Shown piece by piece: positions 41,847 through 52,382 of a stretch of 64,000 nt of DNA. The first letter of the stretch is position 1. Every line of letters begins with the position of its first letter. The notes under the pieces were generated by a model, which saw nothing but the letters and a program-made list of their open reading frames with translations, ran no database searches and was not told where the DNA came from. The stretch is taken from NCBI GenBank assembly GCA_948467875.1, contig CAOKFZ010000007.1, forward strand, positions 19,514 through 83,513, read 5' to 3'. This DNA is from an uncultured Clostridium sp. Its GTDB lineage: Bacteria > Bacillota > Clostridia > TANB77 > CAG-508. A program made the position numbers and the translations under genes.

Positions 41847-43984
41847 TGTTCCTCCTCATACATTGGCTTAAAAATATACAAACCGTCCTCTTCATAAATT
41901 TTCTCAAAATTCATGTCATAGCCACGTTCATTCATATCATTTTTTACCACAATATAATCAATTTCCAACTTTTCCAAATCATGATAATTTAGCCAAATCA
42001 GCATATTATCTGCCGCTGGAAGCTCAATGTGCGTTTGCTCATCCGTAATATTGATATTCATGTGTTCATAACGATTATAGAATTTCTTCTGAGGCTCTGC
42101 ATTTTCGCCAAGTAATAACTCAAACAATTCCAAATTTGGATATACATTAGTCGAATCAATCGTGCGAAGTCCATTTGCTACCATATAATTATTCAGATAA
42201 ATTCCTGTATCATCTCCAAGCCATAAAGCATCTGGCTCTTGGCTTCTAATTTCAGCAAATTTTGAGCAAATCGGCTTTTTGTAAATGACGTCTGTTGTAC
42301 GAATAACTGGATTAACAGCAATTCCTGTGACGAGTGCAATAAACATGATTACATATAAAGTGGCATGTTTGATTTTTTCATTGTTCATATTGAAAATTCC
42401 AAAAATCGCAATACCAAATAAACAAATCGAAATTAAGATTTTGACAAATCCAAAATAGCCTGGCAAATTGCAAGTTACCACTGCTTGATACATCATATAA
42501 GCTGTTGCAAAAATTGGCAAAATATAGCTAGCAATGCGTGGAAACCATTTGGTTTCTTTTTGCATCGCGCCAAATAAATAAATCAGCATATAAATTTGAA
42601 TCGTGCCAAGCGCAATAGTCGCTCTTGGCGCAGTCGTCATTGACATCAAACTGCATTTTGCCAAAATTTCTGGAAAGCCCCATTTGCACCAAACAGTCAA
42701 AAACAAACTGACTATAACGCTTGGAAATAAGAATTTCCAATGCTTTTTGTCTTTGCGGTTAAAAATGATATAGACAACGGAAAGCAAAATTGGTAATGGA
42801 TAAAATGACAACATGCTGGATGCTTCACATGGATTTGGGCAATATTTGTAAGCGAAAAACAAATTATAAAAATACGCATACAAAATCGTTGCTCCGCCAC
42901 CAATTTCGCGTCTTTCGCCTGGATAATCGGTGTTCATAATGGCTGCTATTGTGTCCCCTGACAAGCTAAACCATCGCATTAACAAACCACCCACACAAAG
43001 CAACGTCACGACAATGGTCGCGCAGTCAAACCAATTAATTTTGTAACCATTTTTGAAATTACGAATCATCATCCAAATGAAAATCGCTAAAAATACATAC
43101 GCAAATGAAACTTGCCATGCTGGATACAAGATAAAAATATACGAAGTGATTGCCACAATTTCGCCAAGCCCACATAAAATCTTGGTGCTTTTTTTGTTGG
43201 TTTGCATAAATTTGTTAAGTAAAAGTAAAATAATTTGTCCCCAAATAAGTGTATCCATGCAATACCACCATTGCGTAGCACTTGAGAAAGTAATCATTAA
43301 CATACCGCATAGAGAAATTCGTTTTTTGCCATTGGTCAAAAGCATGCACATTTCAAAGGAACCAAGTAGCATTGCTACAAGGCGAATATACCAATAAAAA
43401 CTTAAACCTCTGTCGTTTCCAAGCAATAAAAACATAATTTGGAATGGTTTTCCAATCATTAAAATATCTTTGACTGGGCTATTTACAAGAGTGAACATAT
43501 CTGTTTTTGTGCCACGTAATTCGTCGTCAAAATATTGAAATTGGTCGGCGCCTACTCCTTGTGACAAAATATATAATGTCGAAGTTGCCCATTCGTCAGT
43601 TCTTACCATTCTGGCAAAACCTAGCAATGGATGAAAACGATTGTCATCCGAATTGATTTGAAATTGGTCATTAAAATTCACAATCGACGAACCTGACAAT
43701 TTAAAAAGCATAACAAAAACAAGAAATCCTGCCGCTAATTTGTAACGCTGTTTATAAATCCATTCGTACATTTCATTCAATTTCAATACAAAATGTACCC
43801 CTGCAAATGCAAAAATCATCGCTACCAACAACATTCTTGTTTTAGAATCATAGCTGTTATCAATATATTTTGTATAAAATCCATATTCAAAAATCACACT
43901 TGCCACTATTGCCAAAATGACAACAATTGCTAATTTCACTTTCGTATAATTTTCTTTGTTTAAGAAATTTTTTATTTTTTCCAA
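41843..43984 (-). CDS. Large polytopic membrane protein, probable GT-C glycosyltransferase
   Basis: A 713-residue protein with about 12 membrane helices, a large early external loop (QINSDDNRFHPLLGFARMVRTDEWATST) with acidic residues as in GT-C catalytic loops, and a C-terminal soluble domain of about 150 residues. It lies in the same cluster as GtrA and a GtrB-type transferase, and such trios transfer a polyprenyl-linked sugar to a surface polymer outside the membrane. That function is inferred from architecture and context. Confidence 0.75.
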   Translation of the reverse strand: MEKIKNFLNKENYTKVKLAIVVILAIVASVIFEYGFYTKYIDNSYDSKTRMLLVAMIFAFAGVHFVLKLNEMYEWIYKQRYKLAAGFLVFVMLFKLSGSSIVNFNDQFQINSDDNRFHPLLGFARMVRTDEWATSTLYILSQGVGADQFQYFDDELRGTKTDMFTLVNSPVKDILMIGKPFQIMFLLLGNDRGLSFYWYIRLVAMLLGSFEMCMLLTNGKKRISLCGMLMITFSSATQWWYCMDTLIWGQIILLLLNKFMQTNKKSTKILCGLGEIVAITSYIFILYPAWQVSFAYVFLAIFIWMMIRNFKNGYKINWFDCATIVVTLLCVGGLLMRWFSLSGDTIAAIMNTDYPGERREIGGGATILYAYFYNLFFAYKYCPNPCEASSMLSFYPLPILLSVVYIIFNRKDKKHWKFLFPSVIVSLFLTVWCKWGFPEILAKCSLMSMTTAPRATIALGTIQIYMLIYLFGAMQKETKWFPRIASYILPIFATAYMMYQAVVTCNLPGYFGFVKILISICLFGIAIFGIFNMNNEKIKHATLYVIMFIALVTGIAVNPVIRTTDVIYKKPICSKFAEIRSQEPDALWLGDDTGIYLNNYMVANGLRTIDSTNVYPNLELFELLLGENAEPQKKFYNRYEHMNINITDEQTHIELPAADNMLIWLNYHDLEKLEIDYIVVKNDMNERGYDMNFEKIYEEDGLYIFKPMYEEEQ

Positions 43985-43993
43985 TTGCTCCTC

Positions 43994-45034
43994 CTACCAC
44001 TTAATATCAATCTTCAATTTATCTACCATAAAACGATAGGCCCACACATAAATATCTGGTATTTTCATACGATACAATAAATGTACGCCCCAAATCGCAA
44101 TAAATTTTATGCCTTTTGGAAAACAATGCGAAATTTTGAAAAATTTCGATTTTCGCCAAGTTGGAAAATACTCATCTAAATAAGCAGTCACCTCTTTTAA
44201 CATGTGGTGCATATTGACCGTTTTATCATAAGAAACCATATACATCCATGAAATTCCCAAATGCAGAAATGCCATCTCATCCAAACAATATTTGAATTCT
44301 TCATAAATGCCTTTTTCAATAGCATGCTCTTTGGTTACTAACAAATATTTTTTCAAATTGTCGATATCTTGTCTATTCATATTATGGATTTGCGAACTTG
44401 AACGCAAATAATAATGATACAAAACATCTGGTATAAACGTTAATTTTTGGACGCCATTCATGTAAGCATGAATGAGAAATAACGTATCATTACAACCACG
44501 AAATGGTAAGAATTCAGCCTCTTTTACTTTTTCCAAACGATAAATTTTATTCCACAAAGACGGATTGGCATACACAATAAAATCATCTTCAAAATCGACT
44601 TTCTTGTTCATCGTACCATACTGCGTCATCTCGGTTGCCACCGTTTTTCCAGTATCCAAATCCACGCGGTCATAGCCACAAAAAGCAATATCGGCATCAT
44701 TTTTCTTGGCAGCTTCATACAATTTTTCCGCCCAAGTCACTTCTGGAACATCGTCATTATCCATAAAACCGACATATTCACCAGTTGCTTTTTTCAAGCC
44801 ATATGTACGCGCAGACCATTCGCCACCATTTTCCTTATGAAAAGCTTTGACTTTCTTTGGATATTTTTTTGCATATTCATCGACAATTTGAGACGAAGCA
44901 TCTGTCGAACCATCGTCTACACAAATAATCTCAATTTCCTTTAAAGTTTGACTAACCAATGGTTCCAGACATCTTCTCAGCAACTTTTCTGCATTGTACA
45001 CTGGAACAACGATTGATACTTTAATATCACTCAT
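43994..45034 (-). CDS. GT2 family glycosyltransferase
   Basis: A 346-residue GT-A fold transferase with KVSIVVPVYNAEKLLRRCLE, the nucleotide-binding DDGSTDASSQIVDEYA and the DxD-like MDNDDVPE near 90. The C-terminal region is basic and helical, with an amphipathic end that could touch the membrane. Donor and acceptor cannot be told. It starts directly after the GtrB-type gene. Confidence 0.9.
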   Translation of the reverse strand: MSDIKVSIVVPVYNAEKLLRRCLEPLVSQTLKEIEIICVDDGSTDASSQIVDEYAKKYPKKVKAFHKENGGEWSARTYGLKKATGEYVGFMDNDDVPEVTWAEKLYEAAKKNDADIAFCGYDRVDLDTGKTVATEMTQYGTMNKKVDFEDDFIVYANPSLWNKIYRLEKVKEAEFLPFRGCNDTLFLIHAYMNGVQKLTFIPDVLYHYYLRSSSQIHNMNRQDIDNLKKYLLVTKEHAIEKGIYEEFKYCLDEMAFLHLGISWMYMVSYDKTVNMHHMLKEVTAYLDEYFPTWRKSKFFKISHCFPKGIKFIAIWGVHLLYRMKIPDIYVWAYRFMVDKLKIDIKW

Positions 45035-45036
45035 TT

Positions 45037-45976
45037 TTATTGATCCCTTTCTACATTCAATCGATGCTCACAATCGATTAATCTCATTTCAAAAGTTTGT
45101 TTTGAAGTTTTGATAATGTTATCTAATATTAAACCAGAAAAAAGTGATTGAAGCGTACATACAAAAAGTAGCATACTCACAATAATGGATGGCACTTTGA
45201 TTTCCCCTGTTTGGAAAAGCGCCATAACAGCTGGCACAAAGAAAAGTAATCCTAAAATTGCCATCACTCCTGCAATAATGGAGAAAAAACTTAGTGGCTT
45301 ATAATTCTTATAAAGTGAGAAAATTGTTTGTATGACTTTAACACCATCTGAAATGGTATTTAATTTTGACTCGCTTCCGCTCTGGGCGGTCACGATATTC
45401 AATAATCACATTTTTGATTTTCAAATTTTTATCTAAACTATGAATCGTCATTTCGTTTTCTAGCTCAAACCCTTTTGACATCACAGGAAATGTTTTCACA
45501 AAGCGATAACTAAAAGCTCGGTAACCAGTCATCACATCACGAATATCACTGTTGTAAATCGTGTTAATCAACACACGAGTTAGCACATTTCCAAATCCAT
45601 GAAAACGTCGCTTATTTTCTGTAAAATAAGTTGAAGAAAGCCTATCCCCAATGACCATATCCACATTTTCGTTTAACACACAGTCAATCATTTCACGTGC
45701 ATTTTCGGCTGGATACGTATCATCTCCATCTACCATAATATAGCTTTCCGCATCAATTTCACGAAACATAGTTCGAATAACATTTCCTTTTCCTTGCTTG
45801 GTTTCGCTTTTCACAATGGCTCCTGCTTCTTTTGCAATTTCGGCTGTTTTATCTTTGGAATTATTGTCATACACATAAATTTTCGCCTCTGGAAGTTCTC
45901 TTTTAAAATCTTCAATGACTTTTTGAATTGTTTTTTCTTCATTGTAACATGGTATTAGAACTGCTATTTTATCCAT
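45037..45976 (-). CDS. GtrB/DPM1-type polyprenyl-phosphate glycosyltransferase, frame interrupted at an in-frame CGG
   Basis: The N-terminal GT2 domain (IAVLIPCYNEEKTIQKVI; MVDGDDTYPAEN; DVMTGYRAFSYRF) ends at YRDRPE followed by CGG (45377-45379). The zero frame then gives basic nonsense and a stop. Skipping C yields RPE-GSESKLNTISDGVKVIQ and two C-terminal membrane helices, giving 312 residues, the standard structure of polyprenyl-phosphate sugar synthases. GSxSK-type sequence after the GT domain is typical of that family. It should charge undecaprenyl phosphate for the neighbouring GtrA and GT-C proteins. Confidence 0.88.
45377..45379 (-). other. CGG +1 recoding site 5 (GtrB-type transferase)
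   Basis: Context is CCA GAG CGG AAG. Skipping C gives GAG-GGA-AGC (Glu-Gly-Ser), the conserved junction before the membrane domain. Confidence 0.85.
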
Positions 45977-46002
45977 TTTTTCTTCCTTTCTTTATCTTTC
46001 TT

Positions 46003-46482
46003 CTACTTTTTAAAAATCCACAATTTACTAAAAATAAAATTTAAAATAATGACAATCGCATTTGATATAATTTTCATGAACATATAATTAAATTGCAAAT
46101 GTGTCACAAAAATATTCATGAAAATGACTTCTATAATCGCTGTCACAATTCTGCATCCAACAAAAGATAATATTTCTTGCAATAATTCTTTTATTGTATC
46201 TTTTCTTGAATCAAATACATATAATTTATTTGTCACATAAGCAAAAATCCAAGCCGCCAAAATTGCAATTATTGTACTTAAATTTACTTTCCCTTGTTCT
46301 GGAAGACTTGCAAACACCACATAATATGTCAATGCCGCTGTTACAATGTTTACCAATGTTGACAAAACGCCAAACACCAAATAACGCATGCCTTCCCTGT
46401 GTGTTTCATACAAAACAGCTAATTTTCCTAATTTCATTTTTCTTAAAATCTGCAAACAAAATGCTTCTAATTGATCAACCAT
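46003..46482 (-). CDS. GtrA-like membrane protein
   Basis: A four-helix GtrA family protein of about 159 residues (YLVFGVLSTLVNIVTAALTYYV; FAYVTNKLYVFDS; FIFSKLWIF). GtrA proteins are thought to flip polyprenyl-linked sugars. I start at MVDQLEA (46482) after GAAGGAA; the upstream ATG overlaps the ribosome site. It lies beside its GtrB partner and overlaps the end of the next transferase gene. Confidence 0.9.
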   Translation of the reverse strand: MVDQLEAFCLQILRKMKLGKLAVLYETHREGMRYLVFGVLSTLVNIVTAALTYYVVFASLPEQGKVNLSTIIAILAAWIFAYVTNKLYVFDSRKDTIKELLQEILSFVGCRIVTAIIEVIFMNIFVTHLQFNYMFMKIISNAIVIILNFIFSKLWIFKK

Positions 46483-48286
46483 TTTTATTTCCTTCTGCAA
46501 TTGTAAAATTGCAATCTTCTCTTGAAAAATTTCTGTTATAATATGGATCTGTCATACTCAAAACCGTTTTCCATTTCTCTCGAAAATTCTTTTTTTCTTG
46601 CTCAAATCTCGCTTTTTTCTCTGGCGTATCTTCTAATCCACGCGTTTTTGATTCACTATGAATTAATTCCACATAAGGATTATACACCACCCTGTAACCT
46701 TTTTCAAGTATTTTTAAACAAAAATCCACATCATTAAATGCAGCCTTGAATAATTTTTCATCCATGAAACCAACTTCTTCATAAATTTCACGTCTTGCAA
46801 ACAAACATGCACCTGTTACTGCAGTCACATTTCGTGTGGCTGCTTCTCTAGCATAATAGCCATGTCTGCCAAATGGTAAATTAACCAACAAATTCGCAGC
46901 TGTTCCTTGAATTCCAATCGCAATTCCTGCATGTTGAATGGACTTATCTGGATAATACAATCGTCCTCCAACTGCCCCAATTTCCTTATTTTGCGCATAT
47001 CCAATTAGCAACTCTAACCAATTTTTCGCCAAAACTTGTGTATCATTATTGAGTTGTAGAATAAAATCTCCTGTGGCATTTTTGACACCAAAATTGATTA
47101 ACTTAGAATAATTGAATTCTTTTTCTTGGCACTCAAACACTTTTATTTTAGGACTTTCTTGTAGTGTTTCGTAATATTCAAATGTTTTTGAGTCCTCACT
47201 ATTATTTTCAATAATCAAAATTTCATAATTCTCATATGTCGAATTAGTTAAAATAGATTCGATACATTTTTTCAAAGTTCGATGATTATCTTTATTGGGG
47301 ATTAGAATCGAAACTTTCGGAGTACCTTTTATCTCAAATTTTATTTGATAAATTCCCGGCACTTCCCCTGGATTTTCAACTTTTGCCTTTTGGCACTTTC
47401 TCTTTAAATGCTCTTCTATTGCTTTTAAACCTGCATCATACGCATATAATTTGCTTTCTGCCATATTGGCAGTCGAATTTTTGGTTGTTCTCCAATGATA
47501 TAAAATTTTTGAAATATGAGCAATTTCTTTTGTATTTTCAGCAGCTCTCAAAAGATAATCAAAATCTTGCGCTCCGTCAAAACGCTGATCTAACTCTCCG
47601 ATTTTGTCTACTAATTCTTTTTTTAGTACTACAAAATGTGTAATATAATTATTACATTCTAGCGTTTCTGGCGAAAAATCTGGTTTAAAATAAGGTTCAA
47701 AACGATTTCCCCTTTCATCTATTTTATCTTCATCTGAGTAGATAAAATCCACATTGGAATTTTCATTGATTGTTTTTACCACTTCATACAAAGCAAAACG
47801 TGGCAAACAATCATCATGGTCCAAAAAAGCAATAAAATCCCCTTTTGCCATTTTAAGAGCCTCATTTGTATTTCCTGAAATTCCTTTGTTTTCTCCTAGA
47901 AAACGATACTTGATTTTTCTATTGCTACTACACAATGCAAAAATCGTATCATTTCTCTGCTTACTTCCGTCTGCCAAACAAAGTTCCCAATTACTATAAG
48001 TTTGTAACAGCAAAGAATTAAGCAATTCCAAAAATAAATTTTCATCTGGATTATACATCGGAACCACAACACTTATTTTAGGTTCCTTTTCAAAATTCTC
48101 TTTTTTTTGTAACTCTAATTCTAACTCGTTTGGTTCATTTTGCAGAATCCACTTTTGGTACAATTCCTGTTCTGATACTTTGTTCCTATTTTCTAATTTT
48201 AACATTCTTACCATTATTTTTTTGATGGTTTTTAAAATGCCATATCTTTTAATATAATACCCCATTCTTTGCAACTTATATTTCAT
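46475..48286 (-). CDS. Glycosyltransferase with two GT2 domains
   Basis: A 603-residue protein with two GT-A domains. Domain 1 starts KISVVVPMYNPDENLF near 73 and has FLDHDD near 151 and YSDEDKID; domain 2 starts KVSILIPNKDNHRTL near 319 and has LQLNNDTQ near 412, with a C-terminal NDVDFCLKIL. The organisation is like rhamnan and O-antigen chain transferases. It has a close paralogue immediately upstream. Confidence 0.9.
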   Translation of the reverse strand: MKYKLQRMGYYIKRYGILKTIKKIMVRMLKLENRNKVSEQELYQKWILQNEPNELELELQKKENFEKEPKISVVVPMYNPDENLFLELLNSLLLQTYSNWELCLADGSKQRNDTIFALCSSNRKIKYRFLGENKGISGNTNEALKMAKGDFIAFLDHDDCLPRFALYEVVKTINENSNVDFIYSDEDKIDERGNRFEPYFKPDFSPETLECNNYITHFVVLKKELVDKIGELDQRFDGAQDFDYLLRAAENTKEIAHISKILYHWRTTKNSTANMAESKLYAYDAGLKAIEEHLKRKCQKAKVENPGEVPGIYQIKFEIKGTPKVSILIPNKDNHRTLKKCIESILTNSTYENYEILIIENNSEDSKTFEYYETLQESPKIKVFECQEKEFNYSKLINFGVKNATGDFILQLNNDTQVLAKNWLELLIGYAQNKEIGAVGGRLYYPDKSIQHAGIAIGIQGTAANLLVNLPFGRHGYYAREAATRNVTAVTGACLFARREIYEEVGFMDEKLFKAAFNDVDFCLKILEKGYRVVYNPYVELIHSESKTRGLEDTPEKKARFEQEKKNFREKWKTVLSMTDPYYNRNFSREDCNFTIAEGNKNG

Positions 48287-48295
48287 AAAATCTCC

Positions 48296-50137
48296 TTATT
48301 TTTCATGATTAATTCTAACTCTTTTCATATGATAAACCTCTGTATCCAAACTCAAATTAATATTATAATATGGATCTCCTTCATCCAGAAAATTCTGCCA
48401 TTTTTCCTTAAAAGTATGAATTTCCCCTTGAAATCTTTTGATTTTCTCAGGTGTATTTTCTTCGCCTCTACTTTTGGATTCATAATGCACAAATTCCACA
48501 TATGGATTATATACAATCAAATAACCTTTTTCACGAATTTTTAAACAAAAATCTACATCATTAAACGCAACCGCCAAATTCTCATCCATATAGCCCACCT
48601 CTTCATACATACTTTTTCGTGTCATAATGCAAGCAGCTGTTACAGCACTCAAATTTTGTATCATGCTTTCTTGCGCAAAATACCCATGTCCCTCTTTTGG
48701 AATGCTCTTAAAACGATTCCCCGCAACACCGCCAAGCCCCACAATAATGCCAGCATGCTGAATCGTCTCATCTGGGTAATACAACTTCACACCAACTGCT
48801 CCTACATCTTCTCTCTGTGCAAATCCAAGCATTATTTCCAACCAATTTGGTGTTAACAATTCAGTATCATTATTGAGTTGAATCACATATTCTCCAGAAC
48901 AATTTTGAACTCCAAAATTAATAATTCCCGAATAATTAAATCCTGTTTTTGGATATTTTACAACTCTGATTTTTTCATTCTTTTCCAGTTCCTCATAATA
49001 CGCAAAAATTTCTTCTGTTTCACTATTATTTTCTACAATCACAATTTCATAATTTACATATGTAGTTTTGTTAAGGATAGAATGAAGGCAAACTTCCAAA
49101 ATTTCTTTTCCATCCTTGTTTGGAATCACAATCGAAACTTTTGGGTTGCCTTTTACTTCATAATCGATTCGATAAATCCCTGGAATTGCTCCATTTGACA
49201 CTTTTCCAGCCAAACCAATTCTTTTTAAATGTGCCTCCAAAGCCTTAATGCCATTATCAAATGCATAATTTTTCGCTCCACTATTTTCCATAGCAGTCGA
49301 ACCTTTGTGCACTCGCCAATGGTACAAAATACGTGGAATATGCTTGATATCTTCTGGTTTGACCATTTCCGACATTCTCAAAAAAATGTCATAATCTTGA
49401 GCACCATCAAATGCTGATTGAAAACCACCAAGTTTTTCCATTAATTCTTTTTTAAAAACGCTAAAGTGACAAATGTAGTTTTGGCATCTCAACGTATCTG
49501 GCGAAAATTCAGGCTTGAAATACGCATCAAAACGATTTCCATTTTGGTCAATTTTATCTTCATCCGAATAAATAAATTCTGCTTCTGGAAATTGATTAAT
49601 CATTTTTACCACTTCATACAATGCATATTTAGCCAAAACATCATCATGGTCTAGAAGCGCAATATAATCGCCTGTTGCCATTTTTATCGCTTGATTTGTA
49701 TTCTCCGAAATCCCTTTATTTTCATTCAAAAATCGATATTGAATTCGCTCGTCCTTTTCAAGAATTTTAGACAATTTTTCATTTTGTGTTTCACTTCCAT
49801 CTGCCAAACAAAGTTCCCAATTGCTATACGTTTGCTGCTTAACCGAATTTACCAACTCTTTCAAAAACTTTTCTTTGGTGTGATACATCGGAACCACAAT
49901 GCTAATTTTAGGCATATTTTTAAACTTCTTTTTCGTCTGTGCCTTGATTTCCCAATCACGCACCTCATTGCTGTGAATCCAATCGCCATAGTCGCCATAG
50001 TTCACATCTCGCTCGCCTTTTAAAATACGAATTAGCTTTCTCGTTCCAACACGCAAACATTTCAAAATTGTCTTAAACAAACCGTATTTTTTGACATAAA
50101 ATTTGATTTGATTTTTGATATGATGTGTATCAATCAT
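48296..50137 (-). CDS. Glycosyltransferase with two GT2 domains (paralogue)
   Basis: 613 residues with the same plan as the 46475-48286 gene: domain 1 KISIVVPMYHTKEKFL with LLDHDDVLAKYALYEVV, domain 2 KVSIVIPNKDGKEIL with LQLNNDTELL, and AFNDVDFCLKI at the end. The two share long identical blocks (YSNWELCLADGS) and arose by tandem duplication. Distinct sugar linkages are likely but unproven. Confidence 0.9.
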   Translation of the reverse strand: MIDTHHIKNQIKFYVKKYGLFKTILKCLRVGTRKLIRILKGERDVNYGDYGDWIHSNEVRDWEIKAQTKKKFKNMPKISIVVPMYHTKEKFLKELVNSVKQQTYSNWELCLADGSETQNEKLSKILEKDERIQYRFLNENKGISENTNQAIKMATGDYIALLDHDDVLAKYALYEVVKMINQFPEAEFIYSDEDKIDQNGNRFDAYFKPEFSPDTLRCQNYICHFSVFKKELMEKLGGFQSAFDGAQDYDIFLRMSEMVKPEDIKHIPRILYHWRVHKGSTAMENSGAKNYAFDNGIKALEAHLKRIGLAGKVSNGAIPGIYRIDYEVKGNPKVSIVIPNKDGKEILEVCLHSILNKTTYVNYEIVIVENNSETEEIFAYYEELEKNEKIRVVKYPKTGFNYSGIINFGVQNCSGEYVIQLNNDTELLTPNWLEIMLGFAQREDVGAVGVKLYYPDETIQHAGIIVGLGGVAGNRFKSIPKEGHGYFAQESMIQNLSAVTAACIMTRKSMYEEVGYMDENLAVAFNDVDFCLKIREKGYLIVYNPYVEFVHYESKSRGEENTPEKIKRFQGEIHTFKEKWQNFLDEGDPYYNINLSLDTEVYHMKRVRINHEK

Positions 50138-50147
50138 ACTTTCCCCC

Positions 50148-52381
50148 TTATTTTTTCTTTAAAAATTTTTTCACTTTTTTGGCAAATTGCCAAATTTTAG
50201 TATTCTGTTTCTTTTGAAATCTCTCGACCAAAAAATTGTATCGATTTTTATAATCCTGCAGTTCTTTTAATTCTGCCCCCATATTGATTTGCAAAACACG
50301 CAAGTCATACACATCGGTTTTGCGTTGCAAATCATCTACTTTCGTTGTACAAACTGGTTCATTTTTAGCTTGCCCACTTGCATAAATTTTCTCATATTCT
50401 TCTTGCATTTTCTCTACAGTTTTAAAGTGATAATTTTCAAAATTATTTTTGATCATCTCATATTCTTTTTGGTTATTTTTTATCTCTTCTATTTTACTCA
50501 AAATTTGCTTTGGCGAACTACCGAACTTCCATAATCCAACCGTAATTCATCGTGCCTTACGCGCTCTGCAATGGCACCAATCTCATAAATAAGAACTGGA
50601 ATCTTTGCCATATAACTTTCGGTCAATGTATATGAATAGGTTTCTGGCCAAATCGGAAACAGACACACCAAATCAATTTGATCATCTGAAAGCAATTGTG
50701 GCAATTCGCCTCTTTGATAACTTCCATGATAAGTATAATTTTTTGTATTTTTTTCTAATGCTTCATCAAACGTTTTTCCAAACAAATGAATTTTGATTTT
50801 TTCATTTGCATTTTTGGCAATTAATTCTTTCAAAATTTCGCTTCCTTTATGCTTTTCCATAGCCCCCACAAACGCAATATCAAATGTTCCTTTTGGCTCT
50901 TTTTTTTCTTCGATTTTCTGCACCTTTACTCCATGTTCTACGACATCAATTTTCAAATCAGGATAGGCTTCCAAAAATAACTTTTTTGTATTCTCTGATG
51001 GTGCTATTATCTTATCACATTTCTGTAACATTTGATAACATTTTTCTCTCCATTTATCCAAAACATTTTCATTAATTTTGTGTTTCTCAGCAAAACATTT
51101 TTCGCATTCTTCAGGATTAATTTGACTACAAAATTTTCCCTGATTGACCATATTAATCGATGGGCACAGCAAATATAAATCATGCAAAGTAATAATAAAA
51201 TATGCGCCATATTTTTTGGCAATTTCCGCCACATCAAATGTCTGAAATAAAAAGTGGTGGCTATGCACAACATCAAAATGAAAGCTCTCGAATAATTTCT
51301 CCAAAACATTTCTGTAAGTTTGCTCATGAAAATTCAGTTGCCCATACATGCCAAGTTCTGTTTTGATATTGTAAATCAATCTACCAATTTTTTTTGTGTA
51401 CATATAAACTGATAATCGCGACAAATCATTTTTATCAGGAGCCACCACAAAGCAAGCTTCATTCTCACGCATTTTTTCAATAATATCTTTCATATGTAGA
51501 GAAGCCCCACCAGTCATTTCCATATTTTCTTCCCATTCATTGACAAGAAATAAAATACGTTTTTTTCCATATAATTCACTGTTAATTTTGACATTATCTT
51601 GAATATCTTTTAAGGGATTTACATGAATAAAATGGTCTGTTTTAAAGGTCCCAATAGGATGTTTTTTTTGCAATTTTTTCATATGATTTTCTGCTTTTGC
51701 AAAAGACTGTGTGCCTTTATGATACACAAATGTATTGTCACACAAAACATGAATAAATCCTCGATTCAAAGCTCGATAACAAAAATCATTTTCCTCGCCA
51801 TAACCTTTGCCAAAATTTTCACTATCAAAAAGTCCAACTTCGTTTAATACATTTCTTTTAATCAGCATACAAAACCCGTTCGCAGTCGTCAATTCTGGAA
51901 AACGTTTTAAAGAAGATTTTTCAATCATTTTGGCATATTTTTCTAATGTTATGTTTTCGGACAACTCGTTATCCATGCCAAAATTAGGCACAGATGCAAT
52001 GGTTCCATTATTCGTAAGCGGCGTAACTGTGGCAATATATTCATTTTGATAAGCGCAAGAAATCATTTTTTCCAACCAATTTTCCGTTACTTCTGTGTCA
52101 CTATTGAGTAACACGACATCGTTTTCGCTATAACTCATACCACGATTAACGGTTTCCACAAAGCCAAGATTTTCTTCATTGTCTAACACAACAATATTTT
52201 TATTGGGATTTTCCTGCGCACTTTTTCTTAAATCTGGCAAAACTCGCTCATCAGAACTTTTGTCATTGATTAAAATCAACTGATGCTCTGCTAAATTCGT
52301 ATATTTTAAGACAGATTGGATACACGCTTTTGTGTATTCATATGCATTATAAATTGGAATAATGATGTCTGTTTTTGGCAT
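50148..52381 (-). CDS. GT2-GT4 fusion glycosyltransferase with two in-frame CGG interruptions
   Basis: A GT2 domain (DIIIPIYNAYEYTKACIQ; LLNSDTEVTENWL; GYGEENDFCYRAL) is followed by a GT4 domain (FLVNEWEENMEMTGGASLH; FDIAFVGAMEKHKGSEIL) and a coiled-coil tail. After AERVRHDEL the zero frame meets CGG (50540-50542); skipping C gives GWIMEV, then a second CGG (50521-50523) that is followed by TAG in that frame. A second skip gives GSSPKQILSKIEEIKNN and the tail to 50148. The 743-residue result aligns without gaps to the paralogue at 52383-54684. This is the strongest internal evidence for +1 reading at CGG. Confidence 0.88.
50521..50523 (-). other. CGG +1 recoding site 7 (GT2-GT4 fusion, second)
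   Basis: Reached only after site 6 has been skipped. Context is GAA GTT CGG TAG. Skipping C avoids the TAG and gives GTT-GGT-AGT (Val-Gly-Ser). Confidence 0.8.
50540..50542 (-). other. CGG +1 recoding site 6 (GT2-GT4 fusion, first)
   Basis: Context is GAA TTA CGG TTG. Skipping C gives TTA-GGT-TGG (Leu-Gly-Trp), the same residues as at site 8 in the paralogue. Confidence 0.85.
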
Positions 52382-52382
52382 C